A stretch of DNA of 10,606 nucleotides from Oscillospiraceae bacterium (GTDB taxonomy: Bacteria; Bacillota; Clostridia; Oscillospirales; Oscillospiraceae): NCBI GenBank assembly GCA_902767395.1, contig CACXHI010000068.1:1-10606 (forward strand). Direction: 5' to 3'. The translations under genes and the position numbers were made by a program. The notes beneath the pieces are model-generated. The model did no database searches. It was not told the DNA's origin and saw only the letters and a list, made by a program, of their open reading frames with translations. This document shows, piece by piece, positions 1-6,416 of the stretch (its first letter is position 1; the number at the start of each line of letters is the position of its first letter).

Positions 1-1
1 T

Positions 2-709
2 GACGACCTGGAGCTCTACGAGTATTTCAAGAACTACGGCAAGAAATTCTTTGAGGATCTGGGCCTGCCCGCGGAGAACCTTCGCTTCCACGACCATGAG
101 AAGCTGGCCCACTACGCCAAGGCCGCCTGCGATATCGAGTTCCTGTTCCCGAGCCTCGGCTGGGGCGAGATCAACGGCACCCACGACCGCACCGACTTCG
201 ATCTGACCCGCCATCAGGAATACAGCGGGCAGAAGATGGACTATCTCGATCCCTATACCAACGAACGCTATATCCCCTATATCATTGAGAGCACCTACGG
301 TCTCGACCGCACGGTTCTGGCCCTGCTCTGTCAGGCCTACGACGAGGAGGTTGTGGACGAGGCCAAGAACGACGTGCGCGTGGTGCTGCACCTCAAGCCC
401 TCCATCGCGCCCATTAAGGCCGCGATTCTGCCCCTGTCCAAGAAGCTGGGCGAGAAGGCAATGGAGCTGCGTGACGAGCTGGCAAAGCACTTTATGGTGG
501 ACTATGACGACACCGGCTCCATCGGCAAGCGCTACCGCCGCGCCGACGAGATCGGCACGCCCTACTGCATCACGGTAGACTTTGCCACCGTCGGGGACGA
601 GAACACCCCCGCCGACAACGCCGTGACCATCCGTGACCGCGATACGATGGAGCAGGTTCGCGTGCCCATCGCCCAGCTCAGAGACTGGCTCGCCGCCCAC
701 GTGGAATGA
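2..709 (+). CDS. glyS: glycyl-tRNA synthetase, single-chain type, C-terminal part (5' end outside window)
   Basis: This enzyme charges tRNA-Gly with glycine in the cytoplasm. The frame is open from base 2, so the gene begins upstream of the window; 235 residues are visible. The class II catalytic core ends with a motif 3-like stretch, IIESTYGLDRTVLALL, at visible residues ~94-109, preceded by GWGEINGTHDRTDFDL, which is typical of eukaryote-like dimeric GlyRS. The anticodon-binding (HGTP) domain follows, from VRVVLHLKPSIAPIKAAILP to the conserved SIGKRYRRADEIGTPYC and TIRDRDTMEQ segments near the end. This is the single-chain alpha2 enzyme, not the GlyQ/GlyS alpha2-beta2 form; some databases call it glyQS. 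fhs starts 40 nt after the stop and no terminator is visible between them, so co-transcription is possible (inference). Confidence 0.95.
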   Translation, partial: DDLELYEYFKNYGKKFFEDLGLPAENLRFHDHEKLAHYAKAACDIEFLFPSLGWGEINGTHDRTDFDLTRHQEYSGQKMDYLDPYTNERYIPYIIESTYGLDRTVLALLCQAYDEEVVDEAKNDVRVVLHLKPSIAPIKAAILPLSKKLGEKAMELRDELAKHFMVDYDDTGSIGKRYRRADEIGTPYCITVDFATVGDENTPADNAVTIRDRDTMEQVRVPIAQLRDWLAAHVE

Positions 710-749
710 GCCGACGCGTCTAAAATCGAACGGAAGGAGACCTTACACC

Positions 750-2414
750 GTGAAAACCGATATTGAAATTGCACAGAGCTGTGAAATGCGCCCGATTTAT
801 GAGATTGCGAAAAAGGCCGGAATCCCCGAATCGTGGGTCGAGCCCTACGGCAAGTATAAGGCCAAGATCATCCGCCCCGCCACGGCTGCTATGGCCGAGA
901 ATGCGAAGCTGATTCTTGTCACCGCCATCAACCCCACCCCCGCCGGAGAGGGCAAGACCACGACCACCATCGGTCTGGCGGACGCGCTGAACCGGCTGGG
1001 CAAGCGCACCATGGTTGCGCTGCGCGAGCCCTCCCTCGGCCCGGTGTTCGGCGTCAAGGGCGGCGCGGCCGGCGGCGGCTATGCGCAGGTGGTTCCGATG
1101 GAGGATATCAACCTGCACTTTACCGGCGACTTCCATGCCATCGGTGCGGCAAACAATCTGCTGGCCGCCATGCTGGATAACCACATTCAGCAGGGCAACG
1201 CGCTGGGCATTGACGCCAAGCGCATCACCTGGAAGCGCTGCGTGGATATGAACGACCGTCAGCTCCGCTTCGTGGTGGACGGCCTTGGCGGAAAGGCCAA
1301 CGGCACGCCCCGCGAGGACGGCTTCGACATTACCGTGGCCTCCGAGGTCATGGCGGTGCTCTGCCTTGCCAACGACCTTGCCGACCTGAAGCAGCGCCTG
1401 AGCCGGATCATCGTCGCCTACACCTACGGCGGAAAGCCCGTTACGGCGGGCGATCTCAAGGCCCACGGCGCCATGGCCGCCCTGCTCAAGGACGCGATCC
1501 GCCCCAATCTGGTGCAGACTCTCGAGGGCAACCCTGCCTTCGTCCACGGCGGTCCCTTCGCCAACATCGCCCACGGCTGCAACTCCGTCTCCGCCACCAA
1601 GCTGGCCCTGTCTCTGTCGGATTACACCGTCACCGAGGCCGGCTTCGGCGCAGACCTCGGCGCGGAGAAATTCCTCGATATCAAGTGCCGCATGGCGGGG
1701 CTTCGCCCCAGCGCAGTGGTTATTGTCGCCACGGTGCGTGCGCTCAAGTACAACGGCGGCGTGCCCAAGGCCGAGTTGAATCAGGAGAACCTCGAGGCCC
1801 TTGAACGCGGCCTGCCCAACCTGCTGCGGCACGTGGGCAACGTCAAGGACGTCTACGGCCTGCCCTGCGTCGTGGCCATCAACCGTTTCCCCAACGACAC
1901 CGAGGCGGAGCTGGCGCTGATTGAGGCCAAGTGCCGCGAGCTGGGCGTCAACGTCGCCCTCTCCGAGGTCTGGGCCAAGGGCGGCGAGGGCGGAGAGAGC
2001 CTTGCCCGCGAGGTTCTGCGTCTGTGCGAGCAGCCCAACGATTTCCACTTCTGCTATGAGCTCGATCAGCCCCTGCGCACCAAGATCGAGGCCATTGCCA
2101 AGCGGGTCTATCACGCCGGACGGGTCAACTTCCTGCCCGCCGCCGCCAAGCAGCTCGACGAGTTCGAGGCGATGGGCTACGGCAAGCTGCCGATCTGCGT
2201 GGCAAAGACCCAGTATTCCTTCACCGACGACCAGAACGTGCTCGGCGCGCCCGAGGATTTCACGATTACGGTGCGGGAGGTCAAGATCAGCGCCGGCGCA
2301 GGCTTCATCGTCGCGCTGACCGGTTCCATCATGACCATGCCCGGCCTGCCCAAGTCCCCCGCCGCCGAGCGGATCGACGTGGATGAGAGCGGCAGAATCA
2401 CCGGCCTGTTCTAA
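750..2414 (+). CDS. fhs: formate--tetrahydrofolate ligase
   Basis: The enzyme makes 10-formyl-THF from formate, THF and ATP, the entry step of formate into one-carbon metabolism (purine synthesis, and the methyl branch of Wood-Ljungdahl where present). I place the start at the GTG at 750, giving 554 residues, close to the usual ~556. It is preceded by GGAAGGAGA at 732-740, and the product begins MKTDIEIAQSCEMRPIYEIA, as in the family. An in-frame ATG at 633 lies inside glyS and is rejected. The P-loop is PTPAGEGKTTTT (residues 62-73), followed by the family signature REPSLGPVFGVKGGAAGGGY (92-111) and EDINLHFTGDFHAI (118-131). The C-terminus contains AGAGFIVALTGSIMTMPGLP. folD follows after 21 nt and acts downstream on the same folate pool, so an operon is likely. 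Confidence 0.97.
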   Translation: MKTDIEIAQSCEMRPIYEIAKKAGIPESWVEPYGKYKAKIIRPATAAMAENAKLILVTAINPTPAGEGKTTTTIGLADALNRLGKRTMVALREPSLGPVFGVKGGAAGGGYAQVVPMEDINLHFTGDFHAIGAANNLLAAMLDNHIQQGNALGIDAKRITWKRCVDMNDRQLRFVVDGLGGKANGTPREDGFDITVASEVMAVLCLANDLADLKQRLSRIIVAYTYGGKPVTAGDLKAHGAMAALLKDAIRPNLVQTLEGNPAFVHGGPFANIAHGCNSVSATKLALSLSDYTVTEAGFGADLGAEKFLDIKCRMAGLRPSAVVIVATVRALKYNGGVPKAELNQENLEALERGLPNLLRHVGNVKDVYGLPCVVAINRFPNDTEAELALIEAKCRELGVNVALSEVWAKGGEGGESLAREVLRLCEQPNDFHFCYELDQPLRTKIEAIAKRVYHAGRVNFLPAAAKQLDEFEAMGYGKLPICVAKTQYSFTDDQNVLGAPEDFTITVREVKISAGAGFIVALTGSIMTMPGLPKSPAAERIDVDESGRITGLF

Positions 2415-2435
2415 GACGATAGAGGAGTCATCACT

Positions 2436-3260
2436 ATGATTTTATTGGACGGCAAAAGCGTTGCCAAGGAGCTGCGCGCGGAGCTCAAGGCACGGACGGA
2501 TGCGCTGTATCTGAATTATATTTTCCCCGTGCTCGCCACGGTCCGGGTGGGAGAGGACCCTGCCTCCGTCAGCTATGAGGCCGGGATGCTGCGGGCTGCA
2601 AAGGAAACCGGTGTGCGCGTCCGGCGCTACATCCTGCCTGCTGACGTGACGCAGGAGGACGTTGCCCAGTTGATTCGTGAAATCAACGCCGACCCGCTCC
2701 TGACGGGGCTTCTGATGTTCCGCCCGCTGCCTGCCCACATGGACGAGGGGGTTCTGACGGATCTGATCGCCCCGGAGAAGGACGTGGACTGCGCCAATAT
2801 CCACGCACAGCCCTGCTACATCCCCTGCACGGCCGAGGCCTGCATGGAGCTGCTTCGCCGCTATCAAATTCCCATTGAGGGCAAGCGGGCCGTGGTGCTG
2901 GGCCGCTCCCGCACGGTGGGAATGCCCGCCGCGAGGCTGCTGCTGAACGCCAACGCCACCGTGACGGTTTGCCACAGCCGGACGCAGGCGCTGGCCTCCG
3001 TCGCCAGAGAGGGCGACATCGTTGTGGCGGCGCTGGGCCGCCGCGAGATGATCGACGCGGCCTATATCAAGCCCGGTGCAGTGGTCGTGGACGTGGGCAT
3101 TCACCCCAAGGAAGGCGGCGGAATCTGCGGCGACGTGGACTATGCCTCCGTCTCCCCGCTGGTCAGCGCCATCACCCCGGTCCCCGGCGGCGTTGGCTCC
3201 GTGACATCCACGCTGCTGATGCGCCACGTCATCGACGGGGCCGAGAGGAACGCAAAATGA
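2436..3260 (+). CDS. folD: methylenetetrahydrofolate dehydrogenase, FolD family; cyclohydrolase residues replaced
   Basis: FolD enzymes usually interconvert 5,10-methylene-, 5,10-methenyl- and 10-formyl-THF. The start ATG is preceded by AGAGGAG at 2421-2427. The product has 274 residues, normal for the family. Visible motifs are the substrate-domain segment VRVGEDPAS (37-44), KDVD (115-118), the nucleotide-binding VVLGRSRTVGMPAA (153-166), and the C-terminal ITPVPGGVGSVTSTLL (246-261). The position of the catalytic lysine (Lys56 in human MTHFD1, Lys54 in E. coli) is Met51 in YEAGM. The position of the conserved Gln (E. coli VQLPLP) is Phe95 in MFRPLP. The conserved Asp118 is kept. From work on human MTHFD1 the lysine is required for cyclohydrolase activity, so I infer that this protein is mainly a dehydrogenase. 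FRPLP-type FolDs occur in other Clostridia as I recall, often in genomes with a separate cyclohydrolase (FchA); none is in this window. The stop overlaps the lspA start (ATGA). Confidence 0.95.
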   Translation: MILLDGKSVAKELRAELKARTDALYLNYIFPVLATVRVGEDPASVSYEAGMLRAAKETGVRVRRYILPADVTQEDVAQLIREINADPLLTGLLMFRPLPAHMDEGVLTDLIAPEKDVDCANIHAQPCYIPCTAEACMELLRRYQIPIEGKRAVVLGRSRTVGMPAARLLLNANATVTVCHSRTQALASVAREGDIVVAALGRREMIDAAYIKPGAVVVDVGIHPKEGGGICGDVDYASVSPLVSAITPVPGGVGSVTSTLLMRHVIDGAERNAK

Positions 3261-3736
3261 CCCGGAAACGCGCCCTGCTTCTGGTCCTGTTTATGGTCTG
3301 CATCCTCGCTGCCGATCAGGGGACCAAGGCACTGACGCGGGCGGGCATTGCCTACGGCCAACAGATTCCGCTGATCCCCGGCGTGGTGGGCCTGACCTAC
3401 GTTCGCAATTCCGGCGCGGCTTTTTCAATGCTGGGCGGCGGGCGCTGGTTCTTTCTGGCGCTGGTGGTCGTCTTCTTTGCCGTGCTGGCTGTGCTGATCC
3501 GCCGCAAGGTGATTACCGCCCCCTTTGCCCTCTGGTGTCTCGCCGCCATCGGCGGCGGGGCGCTGGGCAACGCCGTGGATCGCGCCGTGTCCGGCGAGGT
3601 CACGGATATGATCGAGCCGCTGTTCGTCCGCTTCGCCGTGTTCAACGTGGCGGATATCTTCATCACCTGTGGCGCGATTGCACTCGTCGTCTATGAGCTG
3701 TTTTTTGACCGCGACAGTCGGAAAAGTAATAAGTGA
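3257..3736 (+). CDS. lspA: lipoprotein signal peptidase (signal peptidase II)
   Basis: This integral membrane aspartyl protease removes the signal peptide from prolipoproteins after Lgt has lipidated them. I chose the ATG at 3257, which overlaps the folD stop by four bases and has AGAGGA at 3244-3249. It gives 159 residues, normal for LspA; longer in-frame starts lie within folD. Four hydrophobic segments are visible, at about 6-20, 63-81, 87-104 and 128-150. Conserved motifs are AADQGTK (18-24), VRNSGAAFS (49-57), GGGALGNAVDR (99-109) with VTDM (115-118), and FNVAD (129-133). The catalytic aspartates should be Asp117 and Asp133. The last residues (RKSNK) and the stop codon are encoded by an AT-rich repeat, so the original C-terminus may have differed. 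lgt, the partner enzyme, is at 9467-10360 in this window. Confidence 0.96.
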   Translation: MTRKRALLLVLFMVCILAADQGTKALTRAGIAYGQQIPLIPGVVGLTYVRNSGAAFSMLGGGRWFFLALVVVFFAVLAVLIRRKVITAPFALWCLAAIGGGALGNAVDRAVSGEVTDMIEPLFVRFAVFNVADIFITCGAIALVVYELFFDRDSRKSNK

Positions 3737-3755
3737 CAAAGGATAAGTAATAAGT
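3724..3755 (+). repeat. two direct copies of AAGTAATAAGT, 21-nt period
   Basis: AAGTAATAAGT occurs at 3724-3734 and again at 3745-3755. The first copy contains the last lspA codons and its stop region. An inverted third copy follows at 3769-3779, and a related ATAAGTAATA is found at 4734-4743 after the rluD-like gene. The AT-rich composition contrasts sharply with the GC-rich genes around it. Confidence 0.8.
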
Positions 3756-3786
3756 ATCAGCCAAGAATACTTATTACTTATTCCTT
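3739..3786. repeat. AT-rich palindrome between lspA and the pseudouridine synthase gene
   Basis: ATAAGTAATAAGTAT (3743-3757) and its exact reverse complement (3767-3781) form a 15-bp stem around a 9-nt loop. After a one-base bulge at 3782 the stem extends by 4 bp, AAGG (3739-3742) with CCTT (3783-3786). No T-run follows, so it does not look like a Rho-independent terminator. It most resembles an interspersed palindromic repeat, and it would put a stable hairpin in a lspA-rluD transcript. Confidence 0.75.
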
Positions 3787-3815
3787 ATTCCCTGTAACTC
3801 TGTGAGAGGTGTGTT

Positions 3816-4727
3816 ATGGAACTGAAAGCCGAAGCGTCCGGCCTGCGCATGGACGTGTTTCTATCCCAGACGCTGGAGAATACGACGCGCTCGGCGGCGC
3901 AGAAGCTGTTGGAGGCCGGGGCGGTGACGTGTAACGGCAAGCCCCTGCGCAAGCAGGACAAGACGGTTTCCGGCGCCGTCTATGCCGTCGTGCTGCCCGA
4001 GGTGCGGGAGGTTGCGCTCGAGGCGCGGGACCTGCCGCTGGACGTGGTGTACGAGGATGCGGACGTACTGGTGCTCAACAAGCCCAAGGGCGTTGTCGTC
4101 CATCCCGCCCCCGGCCATTGGGACGATACGCTGGTCAACGCCCTGATGTACCACTGCCGCGAAAGCCTGTCCGGCATCAACGGCGAGCTGCGCCCCGGCA
4201 TCGTCCACCGGATCGACAAGGACACCTCCGGTCTTCTGATCGTGGCGAAGAACGACTTTGCCCATCAGGCGCTGGCCGAACAGCTTCAGGATCACAGCCT
4301 CCGCCGCACCTATGAGGCAATCGTCAAGGGCGGCTTCCGCGAGGACAGCGGTACCGTGGACGCTCCCATCGGGCGGCATCCGGTGGATCGCAAGAAAATG
4401 GCCGTCACCGACAAAAACAGCCGTAGCGCCGTGACCCATTGGCAGGTGCTGGAGCGGCTGGGGCAGTACACGCTGGTGCAGTGCCGTCTGGAAACGGGGC
4501 GGACGCACCAGATTCGCGTCCACATGGCCTATCTTCACCACCCGATTCTGGGCGATACCGTCTACGGCAGTCCCAAGCCCGAGCTGGGGCAGGACAGCCA
4601 GTGCCTCCACGCCCGCGCCCTGACCTTCCGCCACCCCCGCACCGGCAAGGAGCTCACCGTCACCTGCCCTCGCCCCGATTATTTTGAGGCCGTCTTGGAG
4701 AAGCTGAGAAAAGTAAGCAACAGGTAA
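3816..4727 (+). CDS. RluA/RluD-family 23S rRNA pseudouridine synthase
   Basis: Enzymes of this family isomerise specific uridines of large-subunit rRNA to pseudouridine. The start ATG is preceded by GAGAGGT at 3804-3810. The product has 303 residues, the usual size. An S4-like RNA-binding domain covers roughly residues 8-60, with TRSAAQKLLEAGAVTCNGKP at 24-43. The catalytic domain follows, with LNKPKGVVVHPAPG (87-100), the active-site motif HRIDKDTSGLLIVAKN (131-146) containing the nucleophile Asp134, and LETGRTHQIRVHMAYLHHPI (225-244). The order lspA-rluD is common in Firmicutes. Which uridines are modified cannot be told from sequence alone, so I give no symbol. The last residues (RKVSNR) come from a short AT-rich stretch that shares words with the repeat at the lspA end. 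Confidence 0.95.
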   Translation: MELKAEASGLRMDVFLSQTLENTTRSAAQKLLEAGAVTCNGKPLRKQDKTVSGAVYAVVLPEVREVALEARDLPLDVVYEDADVLVLNKPKGVVVHPAPGHWDDTLVNALMYHCRESLSGINGELRPGIVHRIDKDTSGLLIVAKNDFAHQALAEQLQDHSLRRTYEAIVKGGFREDSGTVDAPIGRHPVDRKKMAVTDKNSRSAVTHWQVLERLGQYTLVQCRLETGRTHQIRVHMAYLHHPILGDTVYGSPKPELGQDSQCLHARALTFRHPRTGKELTVTCPRPDYFEAVLEKLRKVSNR

Positions 4728-4745
4728 CGAGCAATAAGTAATAGG
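4708..4745 (+). repeat. degenerate copy of the AT-rich repeat at the 3' end of the pseudouridine synthase gene
   Basis: GAAAAGTAA (4708-4716) and ATAAGTAATA (4734-4743) also occur at 3721-3729 and 3743-3752, at the end of lspA. The order is the same and the spacing similar (26 versus 22 nt between word starts). Here the copy lacks the inverted arm, so it does not fold. The gene stop at 4725-4727 lies inside it. The common origin is inferred from the shared words and position. Confidence 0.5.
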
Positions 4746-4820
4746 AAAATGCGAACATACAAAATCATCTCACGAAAAGGCTGCGGCGTGCCGGGCATAC
4801 GCGACCACGGAGGATAACCT

Positions 4821-5411
4821 ATGCAGATTGAACAATTCGTCATGGCCTACGGCGTGGAGCAGGATCGGGTGCGGGCGCTGCTGCCGGATGGCTTTGAATC
4901 GCTCCGGCCTGTCCTGCGGATCAACAGCGAGATCCGGGACGAGACGGAAGTATACGTTGAATTGAACGCGCCGGTGGAGCACGCGGGCTGCCGGGGCTGG
5001 CTGAACGTTGCAAACTGGCGCAGCGGCAGGGACGAGCTCCGCTTCACGCGCTCCGGCAGAACGGTGCGGATCGAAGCGCCCTTCTTGAGGCTGAGTTACA
5101 CCGGCGTCGGGCTTGAAGGCGGCTGCCCCGCGGAGCGGGACAACTGCGGCTGCTTTTTCCACACCGGAGATAGCTATATTCTGCGCCCCACGGAGAACAT
5201 CGCGGCAAACAAGGAGTTCTGCGACTGTGAATTCGTCTGGACCTTCCGCCCGGGCGACGCTCAGGGCGTCAGCATCGGCAAGACCCTGCCTGCCTTTCGG
5301 GAGGAAGTCGCAACACAATACGAAAAGCAGCCCCTGACAGCCGAAAACGCCGCGGCCATCCCCTGTCGTCAGGTGCTCGGCGCGTATATCGTCCGATTTG
5401 AACGCGGATAG
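4821..5411 (+). CDS. hypothetical protein, 196 residues, family not securely recognised
   Basis: I do not recognise this protein with confidence. The start is well supported by GGAGGATAA at 4809-4817, with AGGAGG-like spacing of about 7 nt. It is soluble, with no signal peptide or membrane segment. Seven cysteines are present, at 57, 102, 109, 111, 134, 136 and 182. The arrangement includes a CGC pair (109/111) and a CDC pair (134/136), which could bind a metal, but no standard zinc-finger pattern is complete. The opening segment RVRALLPDGFESLRPVLRI (17-35) loosely recalls acetoacetate-decarboxylase-like or DUF2071-type proteins; I treat that as a weak guess. A nitroreductase-like gene follows after 42 nt in the same direction, so the two are probably co-transcribed. 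Confidence 0.75.
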   Translation: MQIEQFVMAYGVEQDRVRALLPDGFESLRPVLRINSEIRDETEVYVELNAPVEHAGCRGWLNVANWRSGRDELRFTRSGRTVRIEAPFLRLSYTGVGLEGGCPAERDNCGCFFHTGDSYILRPTENIAANKEFCDCEFVWTFRPGDAQGVSIGKTLPAFREEVATQYEKQPLTAENAAAIPCRQVLGAYIVRFERG

Positions 5412-5453
5412 ATCACTTTCAGAAAACGTCAGAAATCAGAAAAGGAGTTTGAT

Positions 5454-6113
5454 ATGGACTGGATGGAGATTATGAAGGCGCGGCATTCGGTGCGGCGCTT
5501 TACAGAGGCGCCTCTGCGGGAGGATGCCGTTGCCGCGATCCGGGCGGAACTTGACGCCTGCAATCGGGGAAGCGGCCTGAACATGCAGCTGATTTTAGAG
5601 GAGCCCGAGGCATTTCAGGCGGAGAAGCCCCACTACGGCAGCTTTGAGGGGTGTAAAAACTATCTGGCATTGGTCGGCCCCAAGGGCAGGGACGAGGCCG
5701 TTGGCTATTACGGCGAGCGGGTGGTTCTGGCGGCTCAGGCAGCGGGGGTCAACTCCTGCTGGGTGGCCCTGACCTACAAAAAGGGAAAGGCGAAGATCCA
5801 CGTCCCGACGGGCGAGGTCTGCTATATGGTGATTGCCTTAGGTTACGGGAAGAGTCAGGGCAGCGCCCGTAAAACCAAGACTGCGGAGCAGGTTGGCGAT
5901 TTGTCTCCCAACGCGCCGAATTGGTATCGTAGGGGTCTGGAGGCTGTGCTGCTGGCGCCCACGGCCATGAATCAGCAGAGGTTCCGCTTCGCCCTGGAGG
6001 GCGACAGGGTCCGGGCGAAGCCCGGCTGGGGCTTCTATACCAAGGTGGATCTGGGAATCGCCAAGCTTCACTTCGAGCTTGGCTCCGGCCGAAGCGCCGA
6101 CCTGTGGGTGTGA
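5454..6113 (+). CDS. nitroreductase-family flavoprotein (putative TM nitroreductase type)
   Basis: This is probably an FMN-dependent oxidoreductase using NAD(P)H; the substrate is unknown. The ATG is preceded by AAAGGAG at 5441-5447. The product has 219 residues. The N-terminal ARHSVRRF (residues 9-16) is the typical nitroreductase FMN-phosphate-binding segment. It is followed by YYGERVVLAAQAAGVNSCWV (85-104) and VCYMVIALGYGKSQ (122-135), which correspond to the dimer-core helix and the central strand of the fold. A second, shorter half with GLEAVLLAPTAMNQQRFRF (161-179) is characteristic of the subgroup that Pfam separates as TM1586-type nitroreductases. It sits between an unrecognised Cys-rich gene and a small membrane-protein ORF whose start lies 5 nt after this stop. 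Confidence 0.88.
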   Translation: MDWMEIMKARHSVRRFTEAPLREDAVAAIRAELDACNRGSGLNMQLILEEPEAFQAEKPHYGSFEGCKNYLALVGPKGRDEAVGYYGERVVLAAQAAGVNSCWVALTYKKGKAKIHVPTGEVCYMVIALGYGKSQGSARKTKTAEQVGDLSPNAPNWYRRGLEAVLLAPTAMNQQRFRFALEGDRVRAKPGWGFYTKVDLGIAKLHFELGSGRSADLWV

Positions 6114-6118
6114 GCGCC

Positions 6119-6253
6119 ATGAACAGAAAACGGCTGGGGCAATTGCTGATCGGCGGGGTCTTCGCGGTCTGCGCGGCGGTGATTGCGGCTTTGGCGGAGC
6201 TTGTGGCTTCGGAATCAGAGAAAGACAATCAGAAATCTCTTGCAGATCTTTGA
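6119..6253 (+). CDS. small single-pass membrane protein, 44 residues (hypothetical)
   Basis: This short ORF begins five bases after the nitroreductase stop. It encodes a basic N-terminus (MNRKR), a continuous hydrophobic and small-residue stretch from about residue 8 to 31, and a charged tail (SEKDNQKSLADL). That layout fits a small membrane protein with its N-terminus inside. No clear Shine-Dalgarno sequence is present, only GGGTG at about 6106-6110, so translation would depend on coupling to the upstream gene. Codon use looks like the neighbours (GCG, GTC, CTG). No family is recognised. It could be a chance ORF, but the close spacing and the typical membrane-segment profile argue for a real gene. 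Confidence 0.45.
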   Translation: MNRKRLGQLLIGGVFAVCAAVIAALAELVASESEKDNQKSLADL

Positions 6254-6271
6254 ACGCCCCTCCCCTGAAGC

Positions 6272-6303
6272 TCGAACGCTTGACACATACGGGTTCGGTT
6301 TTT
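6272..6303 (+). terminator. possible weak Rho-independent terminator before the glucokinase promoter
   Basis: CGAAC (6273-6277) can pair with GTTCG (6293-6297), with one extra T-G wobble outside, and a run of five T follows at 6299-6303. The stem is short and the loop long (15 nt), so this is only a candidate for ending the 4821-6253 transcript. Confidence 0.3.
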
Positions 6304-6317
6304 CTTCGCTTCTGTTC

Positions 6318-6346
6318 TTGCGTCGGCGGCGGGATTGTGGTATGAT
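6318..6346 (+). promoter_or_regulatory. promoter for the ROK glucokinase gene
   Basis: A TATGAT -10 box at 6341-6346 is preceded by TGG, giving an extended -10 (TGn). The matching -35 (TTGCGT, 6318-6323, 17-nt spacer) agrees with consensus at the TTG part only. Transcription would start near 6353, leaving a leader of about 64 nt before the ATG at 6417. Confidence 0.6.
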
Positions 6347-6416
6347 AAGAGAAAATACAATGGCGCGTGCAGACGGTTACGCGCTGCGAGGTTGGGATCA
6401 GAAAGGCGGGATCTGT

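Noticed and set aside
720..2114. Long minus-strand open frame opposite fhs (464 codons)
   Set aside because: It is a shadow of the GC-rich fhs gene: the product is low-complexity, rich in Ala, Gly, Leu, Val and Asp, with no motif, and the plus-strand frame is a clear Fhs.
6280..6285. Perfect TTGACA upstream of the glucokinase gene
   Set aside because: No -10 box lies 16-18 nt downstream; the nearest good -10 (6341) is 55 nt away and has its own weaker -35.
6183..6416. N-terminal extension of the glucokinase frame
   Set aside because: The extension runs through the promoter and has no binding site; the ROK motif starts immediately after the ATG at 6417, which has a proper one.
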